A DNA stretch of 48,038 bases from an uncultured cyanobacterium (GTDB taxonomy: Bacteria > Cyanobacteriota > Cyanobacteriia > Cyanobacteriales > Geitlerinemataceae). Of the stretch, positions 34,570 through 43,618 are shown one piece after another (the first letter of the stretch is position 1; the number at the start of each line of letters is the position of its first letter). The stretch spans positions 1 to 48,038 of the forward strand of contig CALCCD010000043.1 in NCBI GenBank assembly GCA_937899645.1, given 5' to 3'. The position numbers were made by a program, and so were the translations under genes. The notes under the pieces were generated by a model, which saw nothing but the letters and a program-made list of their open reading frames with translations, had not been told where the DNA came from and searched no databases.

Positions 34570-35412
34570 ATGGTTCCTTCGATCGCCCGCCTGACCGAAT
34601 TCGCCGATCGCCTCGCCCGCGAGGTTGGCGCGGAAATCCAGCGCGACTTTGCCACCGTCGTCCCGGAGATCAAGCCCGACGGCTCGCTCGTGACGAAGGC
34701 CGATCGCTTTGCCGATGCCAAGCTCCGCGACGCAATTCGCGCCGAGTTTCCCGACCACGGCATTTTGACCGAGGAGGGCAATCGCACCCTGCCCGACACC
34801 GACTTTTGCTGGATCGTCGATCCGATCGACGGGACGACTAACTTTACGCGCAGCGTTCCTGTCTGGGGCGTATCGCTGGGGGTGCTGTATCGCGGTACGC
34901 CGGTGTTTGGGTTGGTGTATTTCCCGCCGCTGGGACAGAGCTTTTCTGGCAGCTATCCGGGCGAATCCGGGCTCGATCTGCCGATTGCGGCTACTCTAAA
35001 CGGCGAGCCGATCCGCGTCTGCCAGGATGCGATCGACGGCCAGCACTTTTTTAGCGTCTGCACCCGCAGTGTCGATCGCGTCGTTCATCCGATGCCTTGC
35101 AAGATTCGCATGCTGGGCGCTTCGACCTATAACTTTTTGACTGTGGCGCTGGGGAGCTGCCTGGGGGCGATCGAGGCGACGCCGAAGATCTGGGATATCG
35201 CGGCAGTCTGGCCGATCGTCCGGGCGAGCGGGGCGCAGTGGCTGTTTCTCGATGCGGCGGGGGAGCCGATCGAGCGGTTTCCGCTGCGCCCGAACCGCGA
35301 CTATACCGAGGAGAAGTTCCCGGCTTTAGCGCTGGCGAAGTCCGAGTTTTTCGCGACGTTCGCCGCACGACTAAAGCTGGCGTCGATCGCAGGCCAGTCG
35401 ATCGCTGGATAG
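34570..35412 (+). CDS. Inositol monophosphatase family protein
   Basis: A 280-residue Mg-dependent phosphatase. Metal-binding motifs are seen: GILTEEGN (Glu), WIVDPIDGTTNF (Asp-x-Ile-Asp-Gly-Thr), and WDIAAVWPIV near the C-terminus. The family dephosphorylates inositol phosphate, histidinol phosphate or 3'-phosphoadenosine compounds; this sequence does not settle which. ATG at 34570 gives MVPSIARLTEFADRLARE. The convergent LRR gene ends 30 bp away. Confidence 0.88.
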   Translation: MVPSIARLTEFADRLAREVGAEIQRDFATVVPEIKPDGSLVTKADRFADAKLRDAIRAEFPDHGILTEEGNRTLPDTDFCWIVDPIDGTTNFTRSVPVWGVSLGVLYRGTPVFGLVYFPPLGQSFSGSYPGESGLDLPIAATLNGEPIRVCQDAIDGQHFFSVCTRSVDRVVHPMPCKIRMLGASTYNFLTVALGSCLGAIEATPKIWDIAAVWPIVRASGAQWLFLDAAGEPIERFPLRPNRDYTEEKFPALALAKSEFFATFAARLKLASIAGQSIAG

Positions 35413-35441
35413 AGAGCACTGGGCGATCGCGCTCGGAACCT

Positions 35442-36662
35442 TCAGGTGCAGCTCGCGCTGCCATCCAGGGACACTTCATGCAGGCACGGCAGGCGATCGA
35501 GCTGTGGTGGAGCGAGGCCGCTGAGTCGGTTGCCGTGCAGATATAGGGACTGCAAGCTAGAGAGCTGGCCTAGCGCCGCTGGAATCGTGCCATCAAGCCG
35601 GTTGCTCGCCAGCGACAGGTACTCTAGCTGGCTGAGGTCGCCCAGCGCCGCCGGGATCGCGCCGGATAGGGCATTGCCGTTGAGATACAGGTTCTGCAAG
35701 TGCGACAGTTGGCCCAGCTCGCTTGGAATGGGGCCGACGAGGCGGTTTCCGCAGAGGTAGAGGCTACGGAGATTCGACATTCGTCCGAGGGCAGCGGGAA
35801 TCGTGCCGCTGAGCTTGTTGACCGAAAGCGAGAGGTGCAGCAGACGGCGCAGCCCGCCCAGCGCCGCCGGAATTGCGCCGCTGAAGGTGTTGCCGCTGAG
35901 GTCGAGTTCGGTGAGTCGCGACAGTTTTCCGAGGGTGGCGGGGATATTGCCGCGCAGTTGGTTGCCGCCGAGTTGCAGCTCGCTCAGGCAGATGAGATTG
36001 CCCAGCGCGGACGGTAGCTGGCCCCGCAGGTTGGTGGATGGGAGCGCGAGCGTGGTGACGCGGTTCCCCACGACGGTAACGCCGTACCAGCGGGCCACTG
36101 CCGAGGCGGCGGGCGGCGCGGTGCTGGCAACGTCCCAGTTGGCGCAGCGCGTCCAGTTATCGCCGTCGGTCTTGTGATGCAGCGACCGTAGTGCCCGGTA
36201 GTCGCCGGGATCGAGCGGCCCGTCGGTCGGCGGCTCGGCATCATCGGATACGAGAATCGGCGCGCGGCACGATCCCGGCATCGGCATCGCGATCGCGGCA
36301 ACTCCGGTGGTGGACTCCAGCGCCGCGAAGAGTGCCGTCCGTTCGGTTTCGGAGAGGGGGCGATCGGCGTGTACCAGCACTTCTGCCTGCGCGGCGAAAG
36401 CAGCACGCCAGTCGAGGCCTCGTCGCGCCGCCTCGACCGCCGCTGCTCCAAAGCCGCGATCGCCCGTCTCGGCGGCGAACCAGTGCAGCCGCTCGAGACC
36501 CTGCCGCTGGCTGAAGATTTCGCAGAGCTGGGCGAAGCCGTCCGCATCGGGGCGCAAGACGATCGTTTCAATTCCCGTCCGTATCAGCGGTAGCAGCACG
36601 TCCAAATCCTGGACGTACGGGTCGCAAATCGCCAGTGTCGCTGGATAGACTGAAGAGTTCAT
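35442..36662 (-). CDS. Plant-type leucine-rich repeat protein with DUF4347-like N-terminus
   Basis: A 406-residue protein. The N-terminal part (about 8-140) resembles DUF4347, as found in cyanobacterial surface proteins: AICDPYVQDLDVLLP, IVLRPDADGFAQLCEIF. Next, ALRSLHHKTDGDNWTRCANWD looks like the cap before plant LRRs. Residues about 200-395 hold about eight 24-residue repeats of the plant-specific kind (L--L-L--N-LSG-IPA-LG-LS), as in receptor kinases. The DUF4347 part lacks the usual C-terminal His region. No signal peptide is visible. Such LRR proteins bind proteins or glycans. Confidence 0.8.
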   Translation of the reverse strand: MNSSVYPATLAICDPYVQDLDVLLPLIRTGIETIVLRPDADGFAQLCEIFSQRQGLERLHWFAAETGDRGFGAAAVEAARRGLDWRAAFAAQAEVLVHADRPLSETERTALFAALESTTGVAAIAMPMPGSCRAPILVSDDAEPPTDGPLDPGDYRALRSLHHKTDGDNWTRCANWDVASTAPPAASAVARWYGVTVVGNRVTTLALPSTNLRGQLPSALGNLICLSELQLGGNQLRGNIPATLGKLSRLTELDLSGNTFSGAIPAALGGLRRLLHLSLSVNKLSGTIPAALGRMSNLRSLYLCGNRLVGPIPSELGQLSHLQNLYLNGNALSGAIPAALGDLSQLEYLSLASNRLDGTIPAALGQLSSLQSLYLHGNRLSGLAPPQLDRLPCLHEVSLDGSASCT

Positions 36663-37007
36663 AAGCTTTACTGATGGCTGGAGGAAGCGAACAGCGGGCC
36701 GCGCGTCGGGCGATCGCGCTGCCTTGCTCTACAGGTAAATCCGCAAGCTTTAGGAGAAATTACGCATAGGTCGGGAACTTTTTTACTCGTTTTAACGTAA
36801 AGCCGTTGGAAGCACGGAGATGCGGTTCCGTAATGTCTCGCGACTCTGCCATAACCTAGCCTTAAAATCTCCCGACGTGCCGCTGCCTCACCAGAGATAA
36901 TGTCAAGATAAATCTGCGTCGCGCTGCCCAACCTGCCAAAATGAGCCCGTAAGGTGGCCCGACACCGCTTCTAAACTGCTTCTAGACCTCACCCTCCGCC
37001 CGAATCC
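36663..37007. other. Divergent spacer between LRR and TPR genes
   Basis: A 345-bp region with an AT-richer centre (about 36770-36820, GAACTTTTTTACTCGTTTTAA, in parts) and GAGATAATGTCAAGATAAAT near 36894. These may hold promoters. No gene is visible. Confidence 0.4.
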
Positions 37008-38678
37008 GTGGAACCGACCTCTTCTCGCTACACCGACGAACCCGGACCCAAGCGCTGGCTCCTGGCCAAGTCTTCTCAGGTATTCGGCCTTTCGCCGGAA
37101 TTCCGTCGTGGCAACCGCTGGTATCGCGCGCGACAGTACGATCGCGCTCTGGCGTCCTACGACGTGGCGCTCGACCTCGACCCGACGCTGCATCCGGCGT
37201 GGCTGCGGCGCGGGCAGACGCTGGCAAAGCTCGAGCGCCTCAGCGAGGCGCTCGTCGCCTACGATCGGGCGATCGACCTGCGGCCGGACGACGTGTGGGG
37301 CTGGTTGCTGCGGGGTCGGCTGCTGTTCGAGCGCGAGCGCTTCGACGAAGCAGCCAACAGCCTCGAGCGCGCCAGCGAGTGCGATCCCACACGTCCCGAA
37401 GCTTGGATTTACCTGGCGCGGAGCCTGGTGGGGCTCAACCGCTACCTGGACGCCGCCAACGCCTACCGCGAAGCGCTGGCCCTGCAGCCGACCGATCTCG
37501 AACTACATCGGCGCTGCGGCGAGGCGTTTACGCTCTGCGGGCGAGATCGAGAGGCGATGGACACCTACGCTGCTGCGATCGCCCTCGCGCCGGACGACGC
37601 CGATCTTTGGGAGCGTTACGCTCGCGCGGCGCGGCAGGCCGGGGAACTTTCGGCGGCACTGCAAGCCTACGATCGCCTGCTGGTGTTGCAGCCCGCCCGT
37701 CCGGGGGCGGTACTCGATCGCGGCTTTATTCTCGAACGGCTGCAGCGCACCTCTGACGCCCTGGCCAGCTACGATCGCCTCTTGCAAGAGCAGCCCGATA
37801 GCACCGACGCCTGGATTGCCAAGGGTATGGCGCTGCGCCTCGCCGAGCCCGGTTCAGCCAAAGCCTGTTTCGATCGCGCCATCTCCGTCGATGAGCGATC
37901 GGCGGCAGCCTGGTACGGCAAGGGGTTGGTCGCCCTCGACGCTCGGCAGGACGCGATCGCCCTTAATGCCTTCAATCGCTCTACCCATCTCAATCCGGAC
38001 TTCGCGCCGAGCTGGCTCGAGCGCGGGCGGCTGCTCGCTCAGCTCGAGCGCCACGATGACGCGGCGATCGCTTTCGACAACGCCCTGCAAATCCAGCCGG
38101 ACAACCCCGACGCCTGGATCGAGCGCGGCTACGCCCTCGCCGCTGCCGGTCGTCACACCAGCGCAATCGCATCCTATGACAAAGCCGTCGAACTCGGCGG
38201 CGATCGCGATTTGGCGGCCACGGCGCGAGCTGAGTTCGCGCGCGGTGCGGCCTTTGCCCAGCTCGATCGCGCGGACGAGGCTGTGGGGGCCTACGAGCGC
38301 GGCCTGGACTGCGACATCACTCAGATCGACGGCCACCGCGAGCGCTGCGCCCTGCTCGAACGCTACGACCGCCTCGAAGAGGCCCGCGTTGGTTACGATC
38401 GTGCCCTGACCCTGTGGCCGACCGACCTGCCGCTGTGGTTCGCGCGCGGCCAGCTCCTCTGCCAGCAGCGCCGCTACGAGGATGCCCTGACGAACTACGA
38501 TCGCGTCGTCCAGCTTCAGCCTGCGAGCTGCGAGGGCTGGCTCCAGCGCTGCGGAGTCCTCGAACGGCTCAATCGCCCCCAGGAGGCGCGCCAGTCTTTT
38601 GCGATCGCCGAGCAAATCGACCCGAGCTTGAAACACGGCGATCGGCGGCAAGCCTTCTCGTCGCTGAACCTGGGCTAG
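37008..38678 (+). CDS. Tetratricopeptide repeat protein
   Basis: A 556-residue protein made almost wholly of 34-residue TPR units (about 14-15), from residue 37 (GNRWYRARQYDRALASYDVA) to 545. Each unit has the A-x3-Y-D pattern typical of cyanobacteria. No enzyme domain, signal peptide or membrane helix is seen, so it is a scaffold for unknown partners. The start is GTG at 37008 (MEPTSSRYTDEPG), as no in-frame ATG precedes the first repeat. Large out-of-frame open frames here are composition effects. Confidence 0.88.
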   Translation: MEPTSSRYTDEPGPKRWLLAKSSQVFGLSPEFRRGNRWYRARQYDRALASYDVALDLDPTLHPAWLRRGQTLAKLERLSEALVAYDRAIDLRPDDVWGWLLRGRLLFERERFDEAANSLERASECDPTRPEAWIYLARSLVGLNRYLDAANAYREALALQPTDLELHRRCGEAFTLCGRDREAMDTYAAAIALAPDDADLWERYARAARQAGELSAALQAYDRLLVLQPARPGAVLDRGFILERLQRTSDALASYDRLLQEQPDSTDAWIAKGMALRLAEPGSAKACFDRAISVDERSAAAWYGKGLVALDARQDAIALNAFNRSTHLNPDFAPSWLERGRLLAQLERHDDAAIAFDNALQIQPDNPDAWIERGYALAAAGRHTSAIASYDKAVELGGDRDLAATARAEFARGAAFAQLDRADEAVGAYERGLDCDITQIDGHRERCALLERYDRLEEARVGYDRALTLWPTDLPLWFARGQLLCQQRRYEDALTNYDRVVQLQPASCEGWLQRCGVLERLNRPQEARQSFAIAEQIDPSLKHGDRRQAFSSLNLG

Positions 38679-38763
38679 CTGGACTAACGATCTCCCGCCA
38701 CCCCAGCAGTCGTAACTCGTCCGAAAGGTCTGACTTTTTACTCCTGTGACACCGCTCGCAATT

Positions 38764-38826
38764 GAGAAACCGGTTTGCTTCGATCCGGTTGCAATTTCGT
38801 GAGTCGCCGATGGAAGTCCGGTTTCT
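38764..38826. repeat. About 63-bp palindrome-ended repeat, copy 3
   Basis: Ends GAGAAACCGGTTTGCT and GAAGTCCGGTTTCT. Same end sequences and length as copies at 22575 and 34334; the middle is less conserved. Confidence 0.7.
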
Positions 38827-39029
38827 GGGGTTGCTCGGGCTGCTGCCGTCTGGAATCCGGAGCGATCGCGAAATTTCACCGAGAAATGTCCGCTGCAAAC
38901 ATAGAATGGTAAAGCTGCGTTTGGCTGGGCGGCGAGATTCGTCACGTGCTCGTCACATCTTCGCCCCGCTCGACGCGGATACCCGCCCCAACGCCGTTTC
39001 CCCGCGCTACACGCTTTGACGGGGAACGC

Positions 39030-39072
39030 GCGATCGAGGACTGCCCCCGAGACGTTCGCAGTCCTCGATCGC
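39030..39072 (+). promoter_or_regulatory. Perfect 15-bp stem-loop in the leader of the Zam-like RNase gene
   Basis: GCGATCGAGGACTGC (39030-39044), 13-nt loop, GCAGTCCTCGATCGC (39058-39072). The stem has no mismatch and contains half of a HIP1 octamer. It ends 40 bp before the ATG, so it is probably in the mRNA leader; no U run follows, which argues against a terminator. Confidence 0.85.
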
Positions 39073-39112
39073 CGCCCCATTCACCGTGAGATAGACACGA
39101 GGATCGCCCTGC

Positions 39113-41503
39113 ATGGAATTCTCAATTTCGACCCTGCTATCGAGCTTCCCCGACGGCAAATCGATCGCCCCAAAAGCCCTGGAGAAGAAGCTAGAGTGCG
39201 ACGAAGCCGATGAGCTACGCAAGCTGCAAATCGCCCTCGACGCTCTCGAAAAACTCGGCCTGGTGTCGAAAGAGCGCGGGCGTTACCGCCGCAGCGAGCG
39301 TGAAGAGTGGGTCGAAGCGCGGCTGCGCTGCTCGAGCAAGGGATTTTGCTTCGCGATTCAAGACGAAGAGGGGGCGGACGATATTTACGTGCGCGAGTCA
39401 TACCTGAGCAATGCCTGGAACGGCGATCGCGTCTTGGTGCAGGTCATCAAAGAAGGTAGCCGCCGTCGATCGCCCGAAGGCGAAGTCAAGCTGGTGCTGG
39501 AGCGAGCGAACCCGTCGGTACTGGCGCGTATTAAGGAAGTGCCCGACGAAGGATACCGCGCCGTACCGCTCGACGATCGCCTGCTGTTTGAAATCGAACT
39601 CGAAGAGCAGCCCGACTTCAAAGATATTCTCGACTATCTGGTTCACGTCGAAGTCCAACGCTATCCCCTCGGCCAAAACCCGCCTCTGGGCAGTGTGGCG
39701 CAGATTCTCGGCAGCGACGCCGAAACTGCCAACGATATCGATATCGTGTGCTGCAAGTACGACCTACCCCGCAAGTTTTCCGCAAAAGTCGAGCGGGCGC
39801 TAGAGAGTGTACGCGATCGCCTCGAGCGCCCGGTGGAAGTGGCCGATCGCCTCGATCTGCGCGACGTACCCACCTTTACCCTCGGAGCCGTCGCCAGCCC
39901 GGATTCGCCTGCGGTCAGCGTCGATCGCGCCTTCAGCCTGACGCCCAGCGATGGCGACGGCGCATGGCAGCTCGGCGTTCACCTGGCCGATGTCGCTGCC
40001 TATATCCCCCAGGATTCGACGATCGATCGCGAGGCGCAGCGCCGCAGTACGGCAACCTTCCTCGGCGATTTGGTGCTGCCGATGCTGCCCGAGACGGTAA
40101 TTGGGGCGCTCAATTTCGTGCCCGACGCCGATCGCCTCGCGATTTCGGTCGTCTTTATGCTCGACGAGAGCGGCGAAGTCCTCGACTACGAGATTCAGCC
40201 CAGCGTCGTACGCGCCGATACCGCCCTGACCTACGCCGACACCGACGGCTGCTTTAAGGAGAAAGACGGCGCGATCGTCGCCAACCCGAAGGCCAAGCTC
40301 GCCGGTCGGCCTAAGTGGCTTGCCGGAACGATCGCCAACTTCTGGTCGATTGCCCTGTCCCTGCGCGACCAGCGCTACGAACGTGGCTCGTTCGACCTGG
40401 CGCTGCCGGAAACAAGCCCCCACTTTGACGACGAAACCCAGCTCGGGGCAATGGTGGTCGCGCCGCTGCCCGCCGCTCAGCAGATGGTCTCGGAGGTGGT
40501 GCTGCTGGTCAACCAGAGTATCGGCGAGCACCTCAACGCCCTCGACGTCCCGGCGCTCTACTTAGCCCAGCCCGCCGTCGATCCGGCCGATGCGATCGAG
40601 GCGATCAAGCTAGTGGCCAATATGGACATCGAACTGGCGCTCGAAGATGAAGAAGAAGTCTACCCCAGTGACTTCAAAACCTTCACCGATCGCTTTGCCG
40701 AGTCGGAGCACGAGAAGATCTTCTCCTACTTGCTCGAGGCGATCCTCAAGCCCACTAACTACACCACCGAGGTTTCTCAGCACTTCGGCCTCGCGCTCGA
40801 AGAGGGCTACATTCACGCCGCCTCCCCGCTCCAGCGCTACTCCGATTTGTTCGTTCAGTATTTGCTCCACGCGATTTTCGAGCACGGGCGCGATCGGCGC
40901 ACGACCCGCATGAAAGAAGGCGTTAACCTACGCCACTCTTCCTGTCAGGGCAAAATCAACTGGAACGTGCTGCCACCGGAAATCCACAGCGAGTTCGAGC
41001 GGCGCGTCGGGCTGCTGGCGCTGCCGATGACCGAGCGCGAAAACCTAATCGGCGAGGCGGAAAGCGACCTGCTCGGCCTGCAAAAAGCCGGGACGATGAA
41101 AGACCGCACGGGCGAAGTGTTCTCGGGCTTGATCACCGGCGTGCAGTCCTACGGCTTCTTTGTCGAGATCGAAGCAGGAAAAGACGGCCCCGCTCCCAGC
41201 CGCCTGGAGGGCCTGGTTCACGTCTCGTCGCTCAAAGACGACTGGTACGAGTATCGATCGCGCCAGCAAACCCTGGTCGGGCGCAAAAGCCGCAAACAGT
41301 ACGGCCTCGGCGGCTCGGTGGAAGTCCAGGTCAAGAGCGTCGATTACTACCGCCAGCAGATCGATCTCGCGCCGGTCAGCTCGGGCGATAGCGAGTCAGC
41401 GGCCAGCGAAACGGAAGCGCCCGCCAGCGACGACACGCCCGACACGCCGCTCGAAGCCGACAATTCGGTGCTGGGCGACCCCGACGCGATGGAAGACGAA
41501 TAA
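39113..41503 (+). CDS. zam: RNase II/R-family protein, Zam-like
   Basis: A 796-residue protein: N-terminal winged-helix (about 1-65), cold-shock domain (RLRCSSKGFCFAIQ, about 75-140), RNB domain (about 250-580) and C-terminal S1 domain (GEVFSGLITGVQSYGFFVEI, about 665-760). The layout and the TFTLGAVASPDSPAVSVD segment fit cyanobacterial Zam, known from acetazolamide resistance in Synechocystis. RNB catalytic Asp positions (D-x5-D-x-D-D in E. coli RNase II) align to P263, S269, D271, R272, so only one acid remains. It may be a non-catalytic RNA-binding relative, or it may use other residues. The C-terminus is an acidic Ser-rich tail. ubiX follows directly; a strong leader hairpin precedes. 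Confidence 0.85.
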   Translation: MEFSISTLLSSFPDGKSIAPKALEKKLECDEADELRKLQIALDALEKLGLVSKERGRYRRSEREEWVEARLRCSSKGFCFAIQDEEGADDIYVRESYLSNAWNGDRVLVQVIKEGSRRRSPEGEVKLVLERANPSVLARIKEVPDEGYRAVPLDDRLLFEIELEEQPDFKDILDYLVHVEVQRYPLGQNPPLGSVAQILGSDAETANDIDIVCCKYDLPRKFSAKVERALESVRDRLERPVEVADRLDLRDVPTFTLGAVASPDSPAVSVDRAFSLTPSDGDGAWQLGVHLADVAAYIPQDSTIDREAQRRSTATFLGDLVLPMLPETVIGALNFVPDADRLAISVVFMLDESGEVLDYEIQPSVVRADTALTYADTDGCFKEKDGAIVANPKAKLAGRPKWLAGTIANFWSIALSLRDQRYERGSFDLALPETSPHFDDETQLGAMVVAPLPAAQQMVSEVVLLVNQSIGEHLNALDVPALYLAQPAVDPADAIEAIKLVANMDIELALEDEEEVYPSDFKTFTDRFAESEHEKIFSYLLEAILKPTNYTTEVSQHFGLALEEGYIHAASPLQRYSDLFVQYLLHAIFEHGRDRRTTRMKEGVNLRHSSCQGKINWNVLPPEIHSEFERRVGLLALPMTERENLIGEAESDLLGLQKAGTMKDRTGEVFSGLITGVQSYGFFVEIEAGKDGPAPSRLEGLVHVSSLKDDWYEYRSRQQTLVGRKSRKQYGLGGSVEVQVKSVDYYRQQIDLAPVSSGDSESAASETEAPASDDTPDTPLEADNSVLGDPDAMEDE

Positions 41504-42178
41504 ATGGCGATCGAAGCAACCGAACGCGCGGCAGGAACGCCCAACGTGCCAACGCGACCGATCGTGCTGGGCGTCACTGGTGCTTCGGGACTGATCTACG
41601 CCGTGCGGGCGGTAAAGTACCTGCTCGAAGCGGACGAAGATATCGAGCTGGTGGCGTCGCGCTCGGCAGCGATGGTCTGGAGCGCCGAGAACCAGATTGC
41701 CATGCCCGCCGAGCCGACCAAGCAGGCGGAATTCTGGCGATCGCAGGCAGGCGTACCGACGGGCGGGCGGCTGCGCTGCCATCCAGCGGGCGACGTCGGC
41801 GCGAACATCGCCAGCGGCTCGTTTCGGACGCGAGGCATGATCGTAATGCCGTGCAGCATGAGTACCGTCGGCAAGCTGGCGAACGGCCTCAGCGGCGATC
41901 TGCTAGAGCGGGCGGCGGACGTGCAACTTAAGGAAGGTCGCAAGCTGGTTCTCGTGCCGCGCGAGACGCCGTTTAGCCTCATTCACCTGCGGAACCTGAC
42001 GACCCTGGCCGAGGCGGGCGCGCGTATCGTTCCGGCAATTCCGGCCTGGTATCACAAGCCCCAGACGATCGAGGATTTAGTCGATTTCGTCGTCGCCCGC
42101 ACCTTCGACCAGCTCGATATCGACTGCATCCCGCTGAAGCGCTGGAAAGAAGACCTCGTCGATCGCACCGACCCATGA
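41504..42178 (+). CDS. ubiX: Flavin prenyltransferase UbiX
   Basis: A 224-residue flavoprotein which joins dimethylallyl phosphate to FMN, making the cofactor of UbiD decarboxylases for quinone synthesis. Typical marks: LGVTGASGLIYAVRAVKYLL, the SGSFRTRGMIVMPCSMSTVGKLANG region (parts: SGSFRTRGMIVMPCSMST), LLERAADVQLKEGRKLVLVP and RETPFSLIHLRNL. It starts immediately at the stop of zam, so the two are one operon. The N-terminal 15 residues are extra. Confidence 0.94.
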   Translation: MAIEATERAAGTPNVPTRPIVLGVTGASGLIYAVRAVKYLLEADEDIELVASRSAAMVWSAENQIAMPAEPTKQAEFWRSQAGVPTGGRLRCHPAGDVGANIASGSFRTRGMIVMPCSMSTVGKLANGLSGDLLERAADVQLKEGRKLVLVPRETPFSLIHLRNLTTLAEAGARIVPAIPAWYHKPQTIEDLVDFVVARTFDQLDIDCIPLKRWKEDLVDRTDP

Positions 42179-42303
42179 CGACGCGTCGTCAAAATTTAGT
42201 GTGAAACGATACATTGGGGCTGTGTGTCGGCGTCCAAAGGCCGGATGGCTGGCTCGCACCTGTCCGCTCGTCAAACCGTTACTTCACGAGGAAACACGTC
42301 ACC

Positions 42304-42765
42304 ATGACTGTCGAAACCAGCGACTTCTCTCTCGATGCCTTTGAAGACGAAACGGGAAGCATTGACTATCCCAGAGAAATTGAAGCCGTGATCGCCAGCT
42401 TGGCCGATGAAGGCCGCGCGATGGTCGGCCAAAGCGAGGCCGGTCACGCCTGGAAATTCGAGTACGGCAGCGTCGAGGTCTTCGTGCAGCTCTCCGGCTC
42501 GACGGAAGACGACACGCTGGCGGTGTGGTCGCCGATCCTGTCGCTGCCCACTAAAGACGACATGGGCTTGATGAAAAAGCTGATGGCGATGAACTGGCAG
42601 GGTACGTTTGAGTCCTGCTTCGCGCTCGACGGCGACAAGGTGATCGTCATGTCGTCGCGATCGGTGGCCGACCTCAACCCCAGCGAAATTTCGCGGGCGA
42701 TCACGGTGGTTGCAACGATCGCTGACGATAACGACGAAGCGCTCATCGAGGAATATCAGAGTTAG
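42304..42765 (+). CDS. YbjN domain protein
   Basis: A 153-residue acidic soluble protein with the YbjN/TY3-like fold: WKFEYGSVEVFVQLSGS, LAVWSPILSLP, LMKKLMAMNWQGTFESCFAL and a long C-terminal helix with LNPSEISRAITVVATIADD. YbjN-type proteins look like type III secretion chaperones and often help other proteins, but the function here is not known. GAGGAAA lies 10 bp before the ATG. The next gene begins 2 bp after its stop. Confidence 0.82.
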   Translation: MTVETSDFSLDAFEDETGSIDYPREIEAVIASLADEGRAMVGQSEAGHAWKFEYGSVEVFVQLSGSTEDDTLAVWSPILSLPTKDDMGLMKKLMAMNWQGTFESCFALDGDKVIVMSSRSVADLNPSEISRAITVVATIADDNDEALIEEYQS

Positions 42766-42767
42766 AG

Positions 42768-43550
42768 ATGACGGAGCGATCGGCTGACGCGCGACCGACC
42801 TGGCGGCTCGTCCCATCGATCGCCGCCGACGGCCTGACGCAGATGGCGATCGACGACTGGATGCTCGATCGCGTCTGCCACGGCCACCCGCCGACCCTGC
42901 GCTTCTATACCTGGTCGGAGCCGACGCTTTCCCTCGGCTTCCATCAAAAGACTTTCCCCGATCGCTGGTGCGATGGCCTGTCGCTCGTTCGCCGACCCAC
43001 TGGCGGACGGGCAGTTTTGCATGGTGGCGGCGTTGACGGAACGGGAGACTTGACCTACGCGCTCGCGATGCCCGTTGCAAACTCGCGCCGCAGAGAAATT
43101 TACTGCGAGCTGTGTCGCTGGATCGTCGAAGGCTGGAAACGGCTGGGCGTGGAGCTGTACTTCGGCGGCGATCGCGACTACGCCAACCGCGCGAGCTGCT
43201 TCGGCACGGCGACTTCAGCAGATCTCGTCACGCCAGACGGCACGAAGTTTATCGGCAGCGCCCAGGTGTATCGGAAACATGCAGAAATTCAAGCCGTCTT
43301 GCAGCACGGCTCGATGCAGCTCGACCCCGATCTCGTCCTGTTCGAGAAAATTTTTGGCGAGCCCTGCCGCGCGATCGAACCCGCGATCGCGCTGACCGAC
43401 GAAACGATCGCCACGCTGATCGACGCCGCCCGCGACGCCTTCGGGATTCAGCTCGACCCGCGCCCACTCGATGCTGTCGAGTTCGCCGAGATCGAGGCGC
43501 GTCGGCAGCGTTGCCGCGTCGCGCGATCGGTTTCCCCTCCAGCGAATTGA
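42768..43550 (+). CDS. Lipoate-protein ligase A-like protein
   Basis: A 260-residue protein of the BPL/LplA fold. Core motif RRPTGGRAVLHGGGVDGTGDLTYAL (parts: RRPTGGRAVLHGG, DLTYAL) matches the lipoyl-binding loop, and TKFIGSAQVYRKHAEIQAVLQHGS (parts: KFIGSAQVYRK, VLQHGS) carries the conserved Lys region, with Ser-Ala-Gln in place of the usual SGxA. It may transfer lipoyl or octanoyl groups to the H-protein or dehydrogenase E2 subunits. The start WRLVPSIAADGLTQMAID is the usual cyanobacterial form. It forms a tight pair with the YbjN gene. Confidence 0.85.
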   Translation: MTERSADARPTWRLVPSIAADGLTQMAIDDWMLDRVCHGHPPTLRFYTWSEPTLSLGFHQKTFPDRWCDGLSLVRRPTGGRAVLHGGGVDGTGDLTYALAMPVANSRRREIYCELCRWIVEGWKRLGVELYFGGDRDYANRASCFGTATSADLVTPDGTKFIGSAQVYRKHAEIQAVLQHGSMQLDPDLVLFEKIFGEPCRAIEPAIALTDETIATLIDAARDAFGIQLDPRPLDAVEFAEIEARRQRCRVARSVSPPAN

Positions 43551-43618
43551 CCGACATGCGAAAAGGAAGTTCGATATCCTGATGAAGATTTGCTAACGTT
43601 TCCCATCGCCTCAGAACC

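Larger units (their letters stand above)
38679..39112. other. Spacer between TPR gene and Zam-like gene
   Basis: A 434-bp region holding a 63-bp repeat (38764-38826) and the 15-bp stem-loop before the RNase gene. CATAGAATGG near 38899 may be a -10. No gene is seen. Confidence 0.5.

Noticed and set aside
37108-38409. 433-residue plus-strand open frame inside the TPR gene
   Set aside because: It is a shifted reading of a GC-rich repeat gene; the protein is Arg/Ser/Pro-rich and lacks family features, while the main frame gives regular TPR units.
37854-39080. 408-residue minus-strand open frame opposite the TPR gene
   Set aside because: Antisense shadow caused by high GC and missing stop codons; no motif, and it runs over the non-coding repeat at 38764.
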